A stretch of 10,366 nt of DNA from Temnopleurus reevesii (taxonomy: Eukaryota > Echinodermata > Echinoidea > Temnopleuroida > Temnopleuridae). Numbering within the stretch: position 1 is the first letter of the stretch; each line of letters begins with the position of its first letter. Shown one piece after another: positions 1-8,241 of this stretch. Position numbers and translations under genes: made by a program. The notes under the pieces are model-generated. The model did no database searches, was not told where the DNA came from, and was given only the letters and a program-made list of their open reading frames with translations. The DNA lies in assembly GCA_036244855.1 (NCBI GenBank), contig BQKZ01000286.1:173561-183926 (forward strand). Reading direction: 5' to 3'.

Positions 1-104
1 ACAGTTGTGCATGATTGATCCATGTTGGATGGAGCATTCCCTCCATCTTCCAAAGGCTCAAAAGCATCATCCTCCATACCCTGTTGTAGCTCGATCTGAT
101 ATGT
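1..104 (-). CDS. Possible partial coding exon of an unrecognised gene, continuing past the left edge
   Basis: On the minus strand the frame from position 104 to the window edge is open for 34 codons. It reads TYQIELQQGMEDDAFEPLED and then Gly/Asn/Ser/Met-rich residues ending in a Cys near the edge. The composition is acidic and varied, unlike the low-complexity translations elsewhere in the window. It begins directly after CCATCTGCAG (minus strand, 114-105), which fits a 3' splice site, although the upstream pyrimidine tract is weak. The same frame stays open a further 32 codons or so towards 200, so the exon start is uncertain. I do not recognise a protein family. It could equally be part of a degraded mobile element or a chance open stretch; 34 codons without a stop is weak evidence. 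Confidence 0.27.
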
Positions 105-203
105 CTGCAGATGGATTGGTGAATACCGGAGACTTCCCCACAAGAAATAATTTTGGCCAGATACTTTTGCGACGAAACACAAATTTATGTTTATTTCTTG
201 ATT

Positions 204-342
204 TGTGTGTATGAATTGTGCGCGTATGTGGGCGTCTTTGTGTGCAGTTTGTGGGTCTGTTTGTTTGTGGTTTACTTTGAGTGTGTGTATATGTGTGATC
301 ATGTGTGTGTTCTCGTGTGCGTGTATGTGTGTGTGTGTGTGC
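204..342. repeat. TG-rich microsatellite (CA on the minus strand)
   Basis: This is an alternating T/G tract with occasional A and C interruptions. The longest uninterrupted stretch is (TG)8 at 326-341. Both strands are open across it only because of the repeat, giving a Val/Cys-rich plus translation and a His/Thr-rich minus translation. Neither should be taken as a protein. Long TG/CA tracts can adopt Z-DNA and are length-polymorphic. Confidence 0.93.
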
Positions 343-371
343 AATTGCAAAATGTTTGTTTGAGCTTGCCA

Positions 372-626
372 TTATCTGTCCAACTGCCGCACGACCAAAG
401 GCTGTTTTTTGTTTTCACCCAGCCACTTGGCGCAAGTGACATTTTGTTCCTCAAGAACAATCGTCTCTTGTTCAGTCATGCATGCAATAATGTACATAAA
501 AATGGTACCAAAATGTTCTTTGGAAAGTACTCTTTCAGGACATACCATTAAATTCAGGATAATGAATTTAGATATCGAACAGGACAGCTTCAAAGTTGGA
601 GGACATTTTTTTACTCACCCTGTATA
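372..626 (-). mobile_element. Decayed end of a DNA transposon with a start-like piece of transposase
   Basis: Read on the minus strand, positions 622-596 give ACAGGGTGAGTAAAAAAATG and then TCCTCC. This resembles the ACAGGGTG-type terminal repeats of some Tc1/mariner-related (IS630 superfamily) elements in invertebrates. About 120 bases inside, an ATG at 479 opens a frame reading MTEQETIVLEEQNVTCAKWL and then GENKKQPLVVRQLDR before a stop at 372. The Glu-Gln..Val-Thr-Cys-Ala-Lys-Trp segment followed by Val-Val-Arg is reminiscent of the N-terminal helix-turn-helix of that transposase group. The copy is cut short: beyond 372 the sequence runs into the TG microsatellite, and no catalytic DDE region or second terminus is visible. 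The family match is from memory of the pattern and has not been checked by search. Confidence 0.35.
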
Positions 627-1854
627 TCATGGTCTGGCTTTGTATTAGTCAAAAATGGAACATAAAAAATACCGCCGACACAAAATAAAAGTACTTTTCT
701 CTGCACGTTTCGATGTTTTGACGTACAATTTACAGGAATGTTGCCACCGCTCTCGGAACAATCAGAACTACTCGAAGTTTAGCATCATTATTCTTCAGAG
801 GCTTTAAGTTTCTCTTGATATAAATGAAGGACAAAGGAAATAGATTCTTTTTCATTTGTAATTAAACGTTGCCTCGTGATCAACGTTCACGTGCAGAAAA
901 TGGTTTTATTTTAGTATTATTTCACAAAATATGTGTAAATGGTAGATGTACTTTTTTCAGTCCCAGTGATGTGATTGGCTGAAAATGTGTGATAACATTA
1001 ACAAAGAATGATTTCGTAAGAATGAACTGGATCAGAGTAAAATAGCCTTTTACATGACCATGGTGACGTACGAAAATGTGAAAATGTTTACCGTATATAT
1101 ATATTTTTTTACCAAACCGGTTCCGCATTCAACAGAAATACACGAACAAATTAGATTACTCTTGACTTCATGGAAAAATTCTAGGCAGATGAAAAAAGTT
1201 CGAGGCATTTTAGGTATATTAAATAATTTCCTCATTATTTTGTTTTTGCATTTTAGGGTCGAAGTTATAGGTCATATTTCATTTGTGTTACATAGGTTTC
1301 GTGTTCGCAAATATTTATTAATTTGTCTGTTTGTTTCATTTATTTGTATTCATTTCATTTATTTATTCATTATACTCGGTTTATCTACAAGATATAGATT
1401 TTTGGCACTGTTGTTTGTGTAGAGTCATCATGTTGGATCTTAATAATTGATTAATATTTTTGTGAATCTCATCAGATATGGCGTGATAAAGTCGGTGCTT
1501 ACTCAAATACATGGGCTACATTCAGTTATAAAATACAATGATGAAGCCTAAAAGTTCCTGTAAAATTGTTATCCAATTCGACTGTCATCTGAAGCGCCAA
1601 ATAACAAATTTTACACTTTATGCTTTAAAACAACATAGAATAGACCTATGACTTTGTGTAAAATATTGCAGTCTCATCCTTCTTTCAACAAAACCCTTTA
1701 AATTTGAAAGATGTAAAATGAATTCTAAATGTATAACATAGGCCCGTAAATATGGGTGACACCTTGATGAAGCGGATTTATTTTTTGGACCAACGACGGG
1801 CTAACAAGCCAGCCCCCACCCCCTCCTTTTTTCTCCTTTTGCAGAAGCAAACAC
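627..1854. other. Non-coding stretch, nothing recognised
   Basis: This is AT-rich sequence without a convincing gene. The longest frame (1054-1422, plus, 122 codons) is hydrophobic mainly because it crosses a T-rich, ATTT/CATT-like low-complexity run at about 1310-1375, so I do not call it. A pyrimidine tract at 1812-1840 ending in TTTTGCAG at 1844 is an excellent match to a 3' splice site, but it leads straight into the foldback repeat. Confidence 0.6.
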
Positions 1855-2008
1855 TAGGGACTTTTAGCAAACAAGACGGGAGTGCCGATCACAACGTTAG
1901 CTCTAAGGTCCATTCAAGAAGTAGCGTTGTGTTGGTGCACCCTTCTGGAACGGACCTTAGAGCTAACGTTGTGATCGGCCCTCCCGTCTCCTATGCTAAA
2001 GGTCCCTA
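1855..2008. repeat. Long foldback (inverted repeat) with 67-base arms and 20-base loop
   Basis: The left arm 1855-1921 and right arm 1942-2008 are reverse complements over 67 bases without gaps. I count seven mismatches by eye (about 90% identity), one of them a G-T wobble. The inner 28 bases (1884-1911 against 1952-1979) are perfect. The outer ends are TAGGGAC and GTCCCTA. The loop 1922-1941 carries the self-complementary octamer GGTGCACC (1934-1941). A transcript would fold into one stem of about 65 base pairs, much longer than a usual animal pre-miRNA. No clear target-site duplication flanks it (left AAACAC, right TTAACA). The plus frame 1752-2012 is open across the whole foldback, but the palindromic structure makes a protein there unlikely. 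It is probably a foldback MITE or hairpin-RNA source. Confidence 0.95.
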
Positions 2009-2082
2009 TTAACATGGTGATGGGGACGTTGGCAACCACTCCCCGGCACTAACTGAACGACCAACACTTTTTCAATTTACAG

Positions 2083-2520
2083 GTCTCAATCAAATGCATC
2101 GAAATAGAGAGAGCGCCATCAACGACACAATTCACAATATGTCCAATATGTCCTGGCATTCTGTTTCGAGCGAATTGTCACACATAAACACTGCTGAATT
2201 AATTTGTCATTTAAACAGATATATAAAAGTTCAGTTATTAATCGATGGCCATATAATTAATCGATATGGAAGAAATGGTGTCCTATTGAAACAAGATAAA
2301 GGATCATGTGACGAAGTAGCATTGCTTGTAGGCTTTACAAAAAATGAAAAAAAGATATAAAGCCCCTGACTACTGAACAGCTTGCCTTGAAGAACAATGC
2401 TTGGACTTGGAGGATGAATGTTGGTTTAGCTGGGAAAAGGAGAAAGATCCTCTATTTCTGGAAAGGAAGAGAAAAATGGGATCAGGGGCGGCGTTTGAGA
2501 AACGGATGAAACTTGACTAA
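2083..2520 (+). pseudogene. Possible broken coding sequence spread over three frames, unrecognised
   Basis: After TTTTTCAATTTACAG (3' splice-site-like, ending 2082) a plus frame is open to 2360. It includes LICHLNRYIKVQLLIDGHII and ends in a Lys-rich tail at an A-rich run. A second frame then reads KPLTTEQLALK over about 2359-2391. A third frame, open after a stop at 2375-2377, reads EEQCLDLEDECWFSWEKEKD and then PLFLERKRKMG and a charged end, stopping at TAA 2518-2520. Each hand-over is in the same direction and the residues look protein-like, so two small indels in a former coding region are plausible. Alternatively the last part is a real terminal exon behind CTGACTACTGAACAG (ending 2382). 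I do not recognise the family, and overlap by chance remains possible in a region this short. Confidence 0.27.
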
Positions 2521-3146
2521 CTTTATATTTTTAGAATCATGATTCTATTTTTGAGAATGATATTGATAATGAAATTAGATAGATAAGCAGGCATAATGTG
2601 GCATAATACTAACAAAAAATGAAACAAAAACAAATAATGGCTAGAATAGAAGTGCACCAAAAGATAAGTATCTCTAAAGTGGTGCCTCGTTTGAATTATT
2701 CAAAACAAAATGAAAACAAAATGTAGTCCACATATTTCAATTCATATTTGTATATAAAAAAGCGCTTCGCAATGTAATCAAATTTATTCATGTTTGCTCC
2801 TTGACAAGCTAATACACGACAATAGTGAGAATGATGATATCATACAATGTTAAACTCTGACAACAAACGATGATTTTCCAGTGTATTTGAAAAGGACGCT
2901 TTTAGATTTTTACCTTTCTTTCTTAATAAACATTTTGTTGTGTGATAATCACTAATGGCGTCCAACCATTTCAAATCGAAATTGGATAATTTGGCTTTAA
3001 ATGTATTCCATGTTTTCCCATTCTTTTTTTATGTAATTCGTCATCCTTGCACTTTTTTTTGGAAAAAATATAAATCAATTCAATATTTTATGAGAGGCTT
3101 GAATTTCGGTTCCGTTTTTGCCAAACTTTATTTATTCACTCTTCAG
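2521..3146. other. Non-coding stretch, possible intron
   Basis: AT-rich sequence with scattered A and T runs and no supported gene. An ATG frame at 2955-3152 is short, T-rich and Phe-heavy, and looks like a by-product of composition. If the splice site at 3146 is real, this stretch would be the end of an intron. Confidence 0.5.
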
Positions 3147-3300
3147 GCATGAAGAAAGACGCAATGACCTCGTCAGAAGACCTGGTCAAAAGAAATGTCC
3201 AGATGCTTTATTCCAAAAAGAAGCTCTTGTCATTCAATCCGATTTAAATTCAATATACCGAGCACAGAAGCCCACATTGGTGGCAAAAATAGAATTCTAA
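3147..3300 (+). CDS. Possible terminal coding exon of an unrecognised upstream gene
   Basis: The sequence TTTATTTATTCACTCTTCAG ending at 3146 is a strong 3' splice-site consensus, with a pyrimidine tract, CAG and no earlier AG close by. From 3147 one frame (first base completing a split codon) is open for 50 codons to TAA 3298-3300. It reads HEERRNDLVRRPGQKKCPDA and then LFQKEALVIQSDLNSIYRAQ with a short basic end. A second frame from ATG 3149 gives a similarly plausible 32-residue reading, MKKDAMTSSEDLVKRNVQML and on, so the phase is not settled. An AATAAA at 3604-3609 would serve as polyadenylation signal for a 3' UTR of about 320 bases. GC and CpG content rise here compared with the flanks. 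No family is recognised and the matching upstream exons are not identified. Confidence 0.32.
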
Positions 3301-3603
3301 AGAGGGAAACATGCCAATTGTACGCTGCTCGCTCAAGCGCGAGAAAGAAAGAACTAGACTCCCTCAGGTGTTACAAGTGTGCTGTGTTCGGAAGCTGCAT
3401 CAAACAATTATTGAGTTTAAAAACGTGCTTCACTATCAACAGACGAATACATGCTACCGAGCTTGTCAAAATTCATTGACTTGGAATGCGGCACTAGAAA
3501 AGCACTACTTATACAGCGTGAAACGGGAACAAGCCAGTGCCTACGTGTTTGAACCATATACGAAAAGACCTCGCATATGTTTGGACAGATCGGGTAATTA
3601 GCA

Positions 3604-3609
3604 AATAAA
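3604..3609 (+). terminator. Possible polyadenylation signal AATAAA
   Basis: A canonical AATAAA lies 304 bases after the stop of the candidate exon at 3147-3300 and directly after the TAG (3599-3601) of an open frame at 3311-3601. It sits about 50 bases before the CpG-rich promoter-like region. AATAAA is common by chance in AT-rich DNA, so its value depends on the exon being real. Confidence 0.25.
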
Positions 3610-3649
3610 ACATCTATCACCGAGGGTCAAAGTACCTCTGAAGAGAACG

Positions 3650-3856
3650 TGTTTGCTTCCGAAGAAGGCGGGACGTGACTGTGGCAGTGCGATTGTCTGC
3701 TTGTGACAAATTTGTTACCATCACCAAAGGCGGGAACCGTCTGTGATTTCTTCTGTGATCGACCGTGATCGTAGTACGGTTGTCGTCTGCAACGCTCAAC
3801 CACCGTTTCGGGACTCAGTCACCAAAAAGAGGCGTGGCCACAACTCTACAAACAAA
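3650..3856 (+). promoter_or_regulatory. Candidate promoter and 5' leader, CpG-rich with E2F-like and KLF/SP-like sites
   Basis: By eye there are about 15 CpG dinucleotides in 200 bases, far more than in the surrounding DNA. GGCGGGAC (3667-3674) and GGCGGGAA (3729-3736) each occur within a partly repeated block ending in CTGTG; the second is the classic E2F half-site. GGCGTGGC (3831-3838) fits a KLF/SP-type site. The triple repeat of GTGAT at about 3743-3774 is also notable. No TATA box is evident. The plus strand has no ATG in any frame from 3580 to 3856, which fits a leader read by scanning ribosomes. The transcription start cannot be placed from sequence alone. Confidence 0.45.
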
Positions 3857-3869
3857 ATGGCTGATTTAG
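3857..3869 (+). CDS. Candidate first coding exon (Met-Ala-Asp-Leu) ending at a 5' splice site
   Basis: ATG at 3857 sits in a favourable start context (ACAAAATGG: A at -3, G at +4) and is the first plus-strand ATG for 277 bases downstream of 3580. It encodes Met-Ala-Asp-Leu plus one base, followed by TTTAG|GTGAGA, a close match to the 5' splice consensus at 3869/3870. AAAATGGC around the start also resembles a YY1 site, which often overlaps start codons of CpG-promoter genes. Without splicing, the frame would run only about 30 codons to a stop at 3950-3952. Very short first coding exons of this kind are common in animals. The partner exons would lie downstream, and none compatible with this phase was recognised in the window, so the gene's identity is unknown. 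Confidence 0.42.
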
Positions 3870-5830
3870 GTGAGAAAAACGTGTGCTGTAGTTTGAGAGA
3901 GAATACAACGAGGTGTAGAGTATCTGAAAACGGCGTGATAAAAGGGGCTTGAATTCCGACACTCTCCCGGTTGCTATTATTCTTTATTTCACACAAAAAC
4001 CCTCCAACAGAGACGAACAATAACCTCTGAAGGTTTACATTTCGCATATATTCCTTTCATTACCACACCGCCCATTCATATAGCATTAACGTCATGCTCT
4101 GTATGCTTTATCAAAAAGAACGTATACAGAGTGCATACTCGTGTACGTAAGACTGTGGTGTCAATCTATAATTAATTTAACCTATTTTTGTATTCATACA
4201 CTAGATAACATTGCCCTGAAGATCGTAGAAAAATCACATGACCATTGCACAAGTGCACACCAAAACAAGAACTCATAGATTATGCATGCGCCGTCTCCCT
4301 TCAAAAATGTTAGCGCGTGTATATAGGTACGGACGCAGGTGAGGAATAGCAACTATATGTTGATAAGAATATATGCTGATTCGAAGATTTCGTGTTTGTA
4401 CTGGCAATGTTTGGAAGTGTCCCTTCCCAGCATTATACCTTAATAGGTCTACTGAACATTCTCTTAGCCAGAGTCTAATATTGAAGACCTGTAATGTATC
4501 GCTCTAAAACTGGTTATATTGCAAGATAATCATTCAGGAATATTTCTGTTTGAGGCTTGAATTGGTCGGGTCTAAAAAGTTGTGGCACTTGTGGAGCAAT
4601 GTCAAATGGCAAAGTTCGGAAGAGTTCCTTTAGAAACAGCATTCCAAACTTCGCATATAAACAGTCGCGAAATTGGTTGAATATTTAATTTTGAGGTACA
4701 TAAGCTTCTGGATAAGATTAGATTATTTTAGGATGATGTCCAGAAAGGAACCCATACCATAGCCTAAACGTGAATTGAAAAAGATTAAAATAAAGATTTA
4801 CAGAATGACTGAACAAAAATAATGAACTGTATAGAAGAAAAGAAAGTGAATTGAGAAATCAGCTAACGAATGTTATTGTGAATTGAAAAACCATCGAACC
4901 AACAATGGGGGCTGGAGAGTGGGGCGATTTCCGTTTTTAACTTTGGTTCGACATTATTCCACATGCAGAAACAGTCCCTTTGGACTGACGTAATACTGGT
5001 AAGACTGAAAGATATTGGTAACAATAAAAAAGCAGATATTCTTGGCAAACTGACATACATCCTTAGCCTACATACCAACATCTGTTATGGACCCTTTTTA
5101 TGCTTGTGCCAAAATTACAAATATTACAGTACAGTAGATTTCTGGAAAACCAAATTTGCCTATCTTTAAAAAGAAATCCGTCATTACAAACGGAGCCATT
5201 TCTCTCTTGATCTTCACATAATCCATGTCAAACGTTTAAAGTAATACTGGGAAATAAACGTGACGTGTTAGATATGTTTACAAAGGTAATAAATACCAAA
5301 ATACCAAATGAAGGACCAAACTCCAAACATTATAATGACCTACATCTATATAATTGCAAACACAAGACTGTTCAAGCTCAAATTAATGATTTGATCTTTG
5401 AACTCGATACTTGCCGAAGGGCACCGAACAAATAACGAATATATCCGATTTGTTTTATTAAGTAGTGCTACATAAATCACGAATCGTTTACGTTTAGTCA
5501 CGCCAGAGACGACAAGAGTTGTTGATAAAGGTATAACCACTTTATGACGAGGCAAATAGAGGCAAAATGCAACTCACTTTATGTTTATGCGCTTTCACCG
5601 ATTTTTTTTTGTTTTTGTTTTGTCTTCTTGTAATAAACGAACATACAGTATTCCTCCAGTATACTAAGGGGGCTGTATCAAGATAAACGTCCTTATGTGG
5701 GCGTGATGGAAGGGGGTGAAACCAGGAGGAAATTTCCCCTCTCGAAAGCTCAAAAAGTTTAGAAGGTGAAAAGAAGAAAAAAATGTCTATATAACTCAAG
5801 GTCAAAGGAAATGGGGAGTTTTACTTCCAA
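3870..5830. other. Non-coding stretch, proposed start of a long first intron
   Basis: The stretch begins with GTGAGA and contains no supported exon. Items seen and not promoted: GCATGCGCC (4285-4293, NRF-1-like half-site) followed by TATATAGG at about 4319; a weak 7-bp stem (4098-4104 with 4124-4130); and GTGAATTGA(A/G)AAA repeated at 4770, 4846 and 4878 with irregular spacing. The frames at 4963-5169 and 5346-5805 are short and match no family I know. Confidence 0.45.
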
Positions 5831-5933
5831 GGGGGGGGGGGGGGCTAAATGTTTTACCGATGATAGTTCTTCATAAGAATATTAAAATAAAACACTTTTT
5901 TCAGGGAACAACCGTATTTAGCCCCCCCCCCCC
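5831..5933. repeat. Small inverted repeat with G14 and C12 ends, possibly a MITE
   Basis: G14 followed by CTAAAT (5831-5850) is mirrored by ATTTAG followed by C12 (5916-5933), giving arms of 18-20 bases around a 65-base AT-rich centre. CCAA occurs immediately left of the G tract (5827-5830) and one base beyond the C tract (5935-5938), which could be a 4-bp target duplication. The centre has no coding content. The shared CTAAAT next to both homopolymers argues that the two ends are related rather than independent slippage tracts. Confidence 0.7.
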
Positions 5934-6831
5934 ACCAATTTAGAATGCTTTTCCTGCCATAATCATATACATGCACGTTAACTCGAATGGAAATATAGAT
6001 CGGACAAGACATAATGATATATTAAAAGTGGGAATTAGAACATACAGTATTTTAATAGTGGGTGTATAACAACTGGACAAATAAACCATTATACACCATG
6101 CCGGTATCAGTAACAGAAGAACATATATTTTGATGTTTGATTTATCTAAGCTGTGGGTTTTTTCTCCAAAAATATACAAGGTTGCCTGAAGGTTCAAAGT
6201 ACTTGAACTCAACTCTGCTAGTCTAGTTCTGACTTTCTCACTCGAACGGGTCCATTGGCTTTGCCATGCAGAAACTACATAACACTACGAATGGACAAAC
6301 GTTTTCACTCTAACAATTGCTCATTAAGGTACGCTTCACGTAGCAGAAGCTATTACGATCGTCTCAATGGTTTTACTTTTACTCTTGCATATAGTTATTG
6401 TGTGAAACAAGTTGACCTGAATTAGGAAATACAACAACTTGTCACTTTCTCACACGATTCAATGTAAACATTTGCGATAATAAAATAAGCCCAATAATCT
6501 AGTGTTTTTCTGTAATATGCTAATGGTAACGGCAAATCTATAAAGACACATGATATACTTTTAAATTCATATTTTGAATTCAAGGTTATCCCGCACACAG
6601 ACGATAATATAAAGTATATCAGTAGGTGTGTAATTTGTTTTTCAGTCTTACAAAGGGCCCTGGGCAAAGTCCCGTAATTGGATCTCTCTGGTTGGGGGGT
6701 CGATATCCATGTAAAATACAGCATAGGATAACATCCAATATACTCATATTCCAATCAGACTACAATGAAGAAAAAAATCATGGTCAAATATGCTCGTATT
6801 CTGCATTACAAGGGTTTGGAAATACACAAGT
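5934..6831. other. Non-coding stretch, nothing recognised
   Basis: AT-rich sequence without gene, RNA or repeat that I can support. Short frames at 5940-6212, 6422-6754 and 6626-6871 overlap on opposite strands and match nothing known to me. A brief GC-rich patch at 6654-6700 (GGGCCCTGGG, later TTGGGGGGTCG) stands out in composition only. Confidence 0.5.
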
Positions 6832-6918
6832 GTGTTGGCACGCCCCCCCCCCCCTAATGAGGAGGGGGTGATTGTAAAATATATTAATTCATATGACAAA
6901 ATAAGACCCGTGTTGGCA
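6832..6918. repeat. C12 tract between 9-base direct repeats
   Basis: GTGTTGGCA occurs at 6832-6840 and again at 6910-6918 (extended GTGTTGGCACG versus GTGTTGGCATG). The 69 bases between them start with CG plus C12 (6843-6854), then TAATGAGGAGGGGGTG, which can pair back on the C tract, and end in GACCC. The layout is that of a short insertion flanked by a target duplication, or simply of a local tandem copy. The C/G tract may form i-motif or G-quadruplex structures. Confidence 0.55.
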
Positions 6919-6955
6919 TGTATTGGCATCTTTGCTATTTACATTTCATGCATGT

Positions 6956-7009
6956 AGCGTATGAATGCTCATACCAGGGAGTTGTATCCCAACTCCTTGC
7001 TCATACGCT
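6956..7009. repeat. Two-part hairpin
   Basis: AGCGTATGA (6956-6964) pairs with TCATACGCT (7001-7009). Inside, GGAGTTG (6978-6984) pairs perfectly with CAACTCC (6990-6996) around a 5-base loop. The left arm also contains GCTCATAC (6967-6974), repeated in the right arm (6999-7006), so an alternative smaller hairpin GTATGA/TCATAC can form. The total length of 54 bases is in the size range of small structured RNAs, but an unpaired internal region and the lack of family features leave it unclassified. It lies 38 bases after the direct-repeat element. Confidence 0.75.
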
Positions 7010-7097
7010 TTGCCAACTCAGGAATAGAACAATTTGTTGCCATGTTGGACAAGCATGAACAGACTACAGTCTGATAAGGTTATTATTTTCAATGTGA

Positions 7098-7141
7098 TTC
7101 ACCGGTTGTTCACCGGGCATTCACCAGGCATTCAACAGGGT
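7098..7141. repeat. 11-base imperfect tandem repeat, four copies
   Basis: The units are TTCACCGGTTG (7098), TTCACCGGGCA (7109), TTCACCAGGCA (7120) and TTCAACAGGGT (7131). The period is exact and divergence increases to the right, as in an old minisatellite seed. Confidence 0.85.
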
Positions 7142-8141
7142 TATTCATGGTCTGAATGGGCAATAATATTAAAAAATCTCGAATCTGTCAAGAACGTAAA
7201 GCGGCACCGAGCGTGAGATTTATACCACCTGAACAAATATACCATTAGTCAATTTTTCCATCGTTCCATGTTTGCGAGCATATTAGTTTAGTTTATACAT
7301 TTCATAGTATATCCAATTTTGCGTGACCCCACATTTGCGCATTAATTACAAGAAAACACTCATGAAAATTACTTATCACTCTTTGCCATTAGTGAAGTCT
7401 CATATCTGCTTTTGTACATGGAATTGTATTGAAGATGAGAATATATAGATTTCTTATATGTTTATTTTTTAACAGCAACAGCATAAATAAATCCGTCGAA
7501 ATACACGATATTGGTATAAATTGAAAGACATACAAGAGATTCTGTAGCCTAATTATCAAAATGGAATTAGAAAATGTTTGACATGTGACAACCATTTAGT
7601 TTCTCATTTGTTTTCATCTTAATGTAATTCATAATCATGCCAACCTTTATTGCTACTATGAACCATAATTTGTCTCTCTTATGACGCTTTTGGAATGTCA
7701 TGAAATGATAAATCCCCCATGCAAAGTCTATGATAGCTTTTGTATTATATAAAAAAAATCAAATTATTTTCTCTATCACAAAAACATAAAAAAAGAGCGT
7801 TGGATTTTGCCCTGTCTGTGTATGCACTGCCGTGCCTTATGTCAACATACTTTGTGTACATTTGAAGCGAAACCAATTCAAAAGTTTACAAGCAAATAAT
7901 CCCTTTTCAAAGAATTTACACAGCTATCGTGTCCTATATGTGATGAGGACATAACATACATCACATTTGACTTGCATTCTGTTCTGACTGCATACTCGTA
8001 TTTGGTCTATCAATATTATTCTATAAACCCGAATCTAGGTCGTGAATGGTTTTAAACCATGTAATGGTCCACCGGGGTCAAGCACGAGTTCAACAATTTG
8101 ATGATTTTAACCTTTTTAAACCATATTGTCAAATAGAAGTA
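7142..8141. other. Non-coding stretch, nothing recognised
   Basis: AT-rich sequence without a supported gene. The only local structure is the near-palindrome ATGGTTT-T-AAACCAT at 8046-8060, whose half TTTAAACCAT recurs at about 8115-8124. Short frames at 7034-7216, 7389-7595 and 8046-8228 look like chance. Confidence 0.5.
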
Positions 8142-8241
8142 CAGTGGAACGTCGTTATAAAGAAGTCGGATATGGCGAGATTAAGGCGAGATAAGGTAAC
8201 TTACATGGTCCCAAAGACCTCATTATAAAGAGGTTTCACTC
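8142..8241. mobile_element. MITE-like element with pogo/Tigger-type terminal repeats
   Basis: The left end is TA followed by CAGTGGAACGTCGTTATAAA (TA at 8140-8141). The right end read in reverse is AGTGAAACCTCTTTATAATG from 8240. The two match at 18 of 23 positions by eye. The interior contains GGATATGGCGA and TGGTCCCAAAGACCTC. The CAGTGGAAC..CGTTATAA terminus with TA target and an internal GGTCCC near the far end is a layout I associate with non-autonomous pogo/Tigger (Tc1/mariner superfamily) elements dispersed in marine invertebrates. There is no coding capacity of its own. The TA expected after the right end is missing, so that end has decayed or the copy is a fragment of a longer element. 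Confidence 0.7.

Noticed and set aside
67..551. Long frames on both strands across the TG microsatellite
   Set aside because: His/Thr and Val/Cys repeats are direct translations of CA/TG.
1054..1422. 122-codon plus-strand ATG frame with several hydrophobic segments
   Set aside because: The hydrophobicity follows from T-rich low-complexity DNA; start context is poor and no family is recognised.
1752..2012. 86-codon plus-strand ATG frame across the foldback
   Set aside because: Two thirds of it lies in the inverted repeat, so the openness is better explained by the repeat than by coding selection.
2362..2489. GCCCCTGA and TCAGGGGC as ends of an inverted repeat
   Set aside because: Only 8 bp, 112 bases apart, with no target duplication.
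3311..3601. 96-codon plus-strand ATG frame followed directly by AATAAA
   Set aside because: It overlaps other open frames in a locally GC-richer region with few stops on either strand; no family is recognised. It remains possible as an alternative to the exon at 3147-3300.
4098..4130. 7-bp stem TCTGTAT/ATACAGA
   Set aside because: Too short with a 19-base loop to distinguish from chance in AT-rich DNA.
4283..4350. NRF-1-like GCATGCGCC followed by TATATAGG and CAGGTGAGG, resembling a promoter plus 5' splice site
   Set aside because: Single short matches with no ATG or open frame in a useful position and no CpG enrichment beyond a few bases.
4963..5169. 68-codon plus-strand frame preceded by a splice-like CATGCAG and containing CTGGTAAGAC
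   Set aside because: The implied exon is only 30 bases and its phase does not fit the candidate first exon at 3857.
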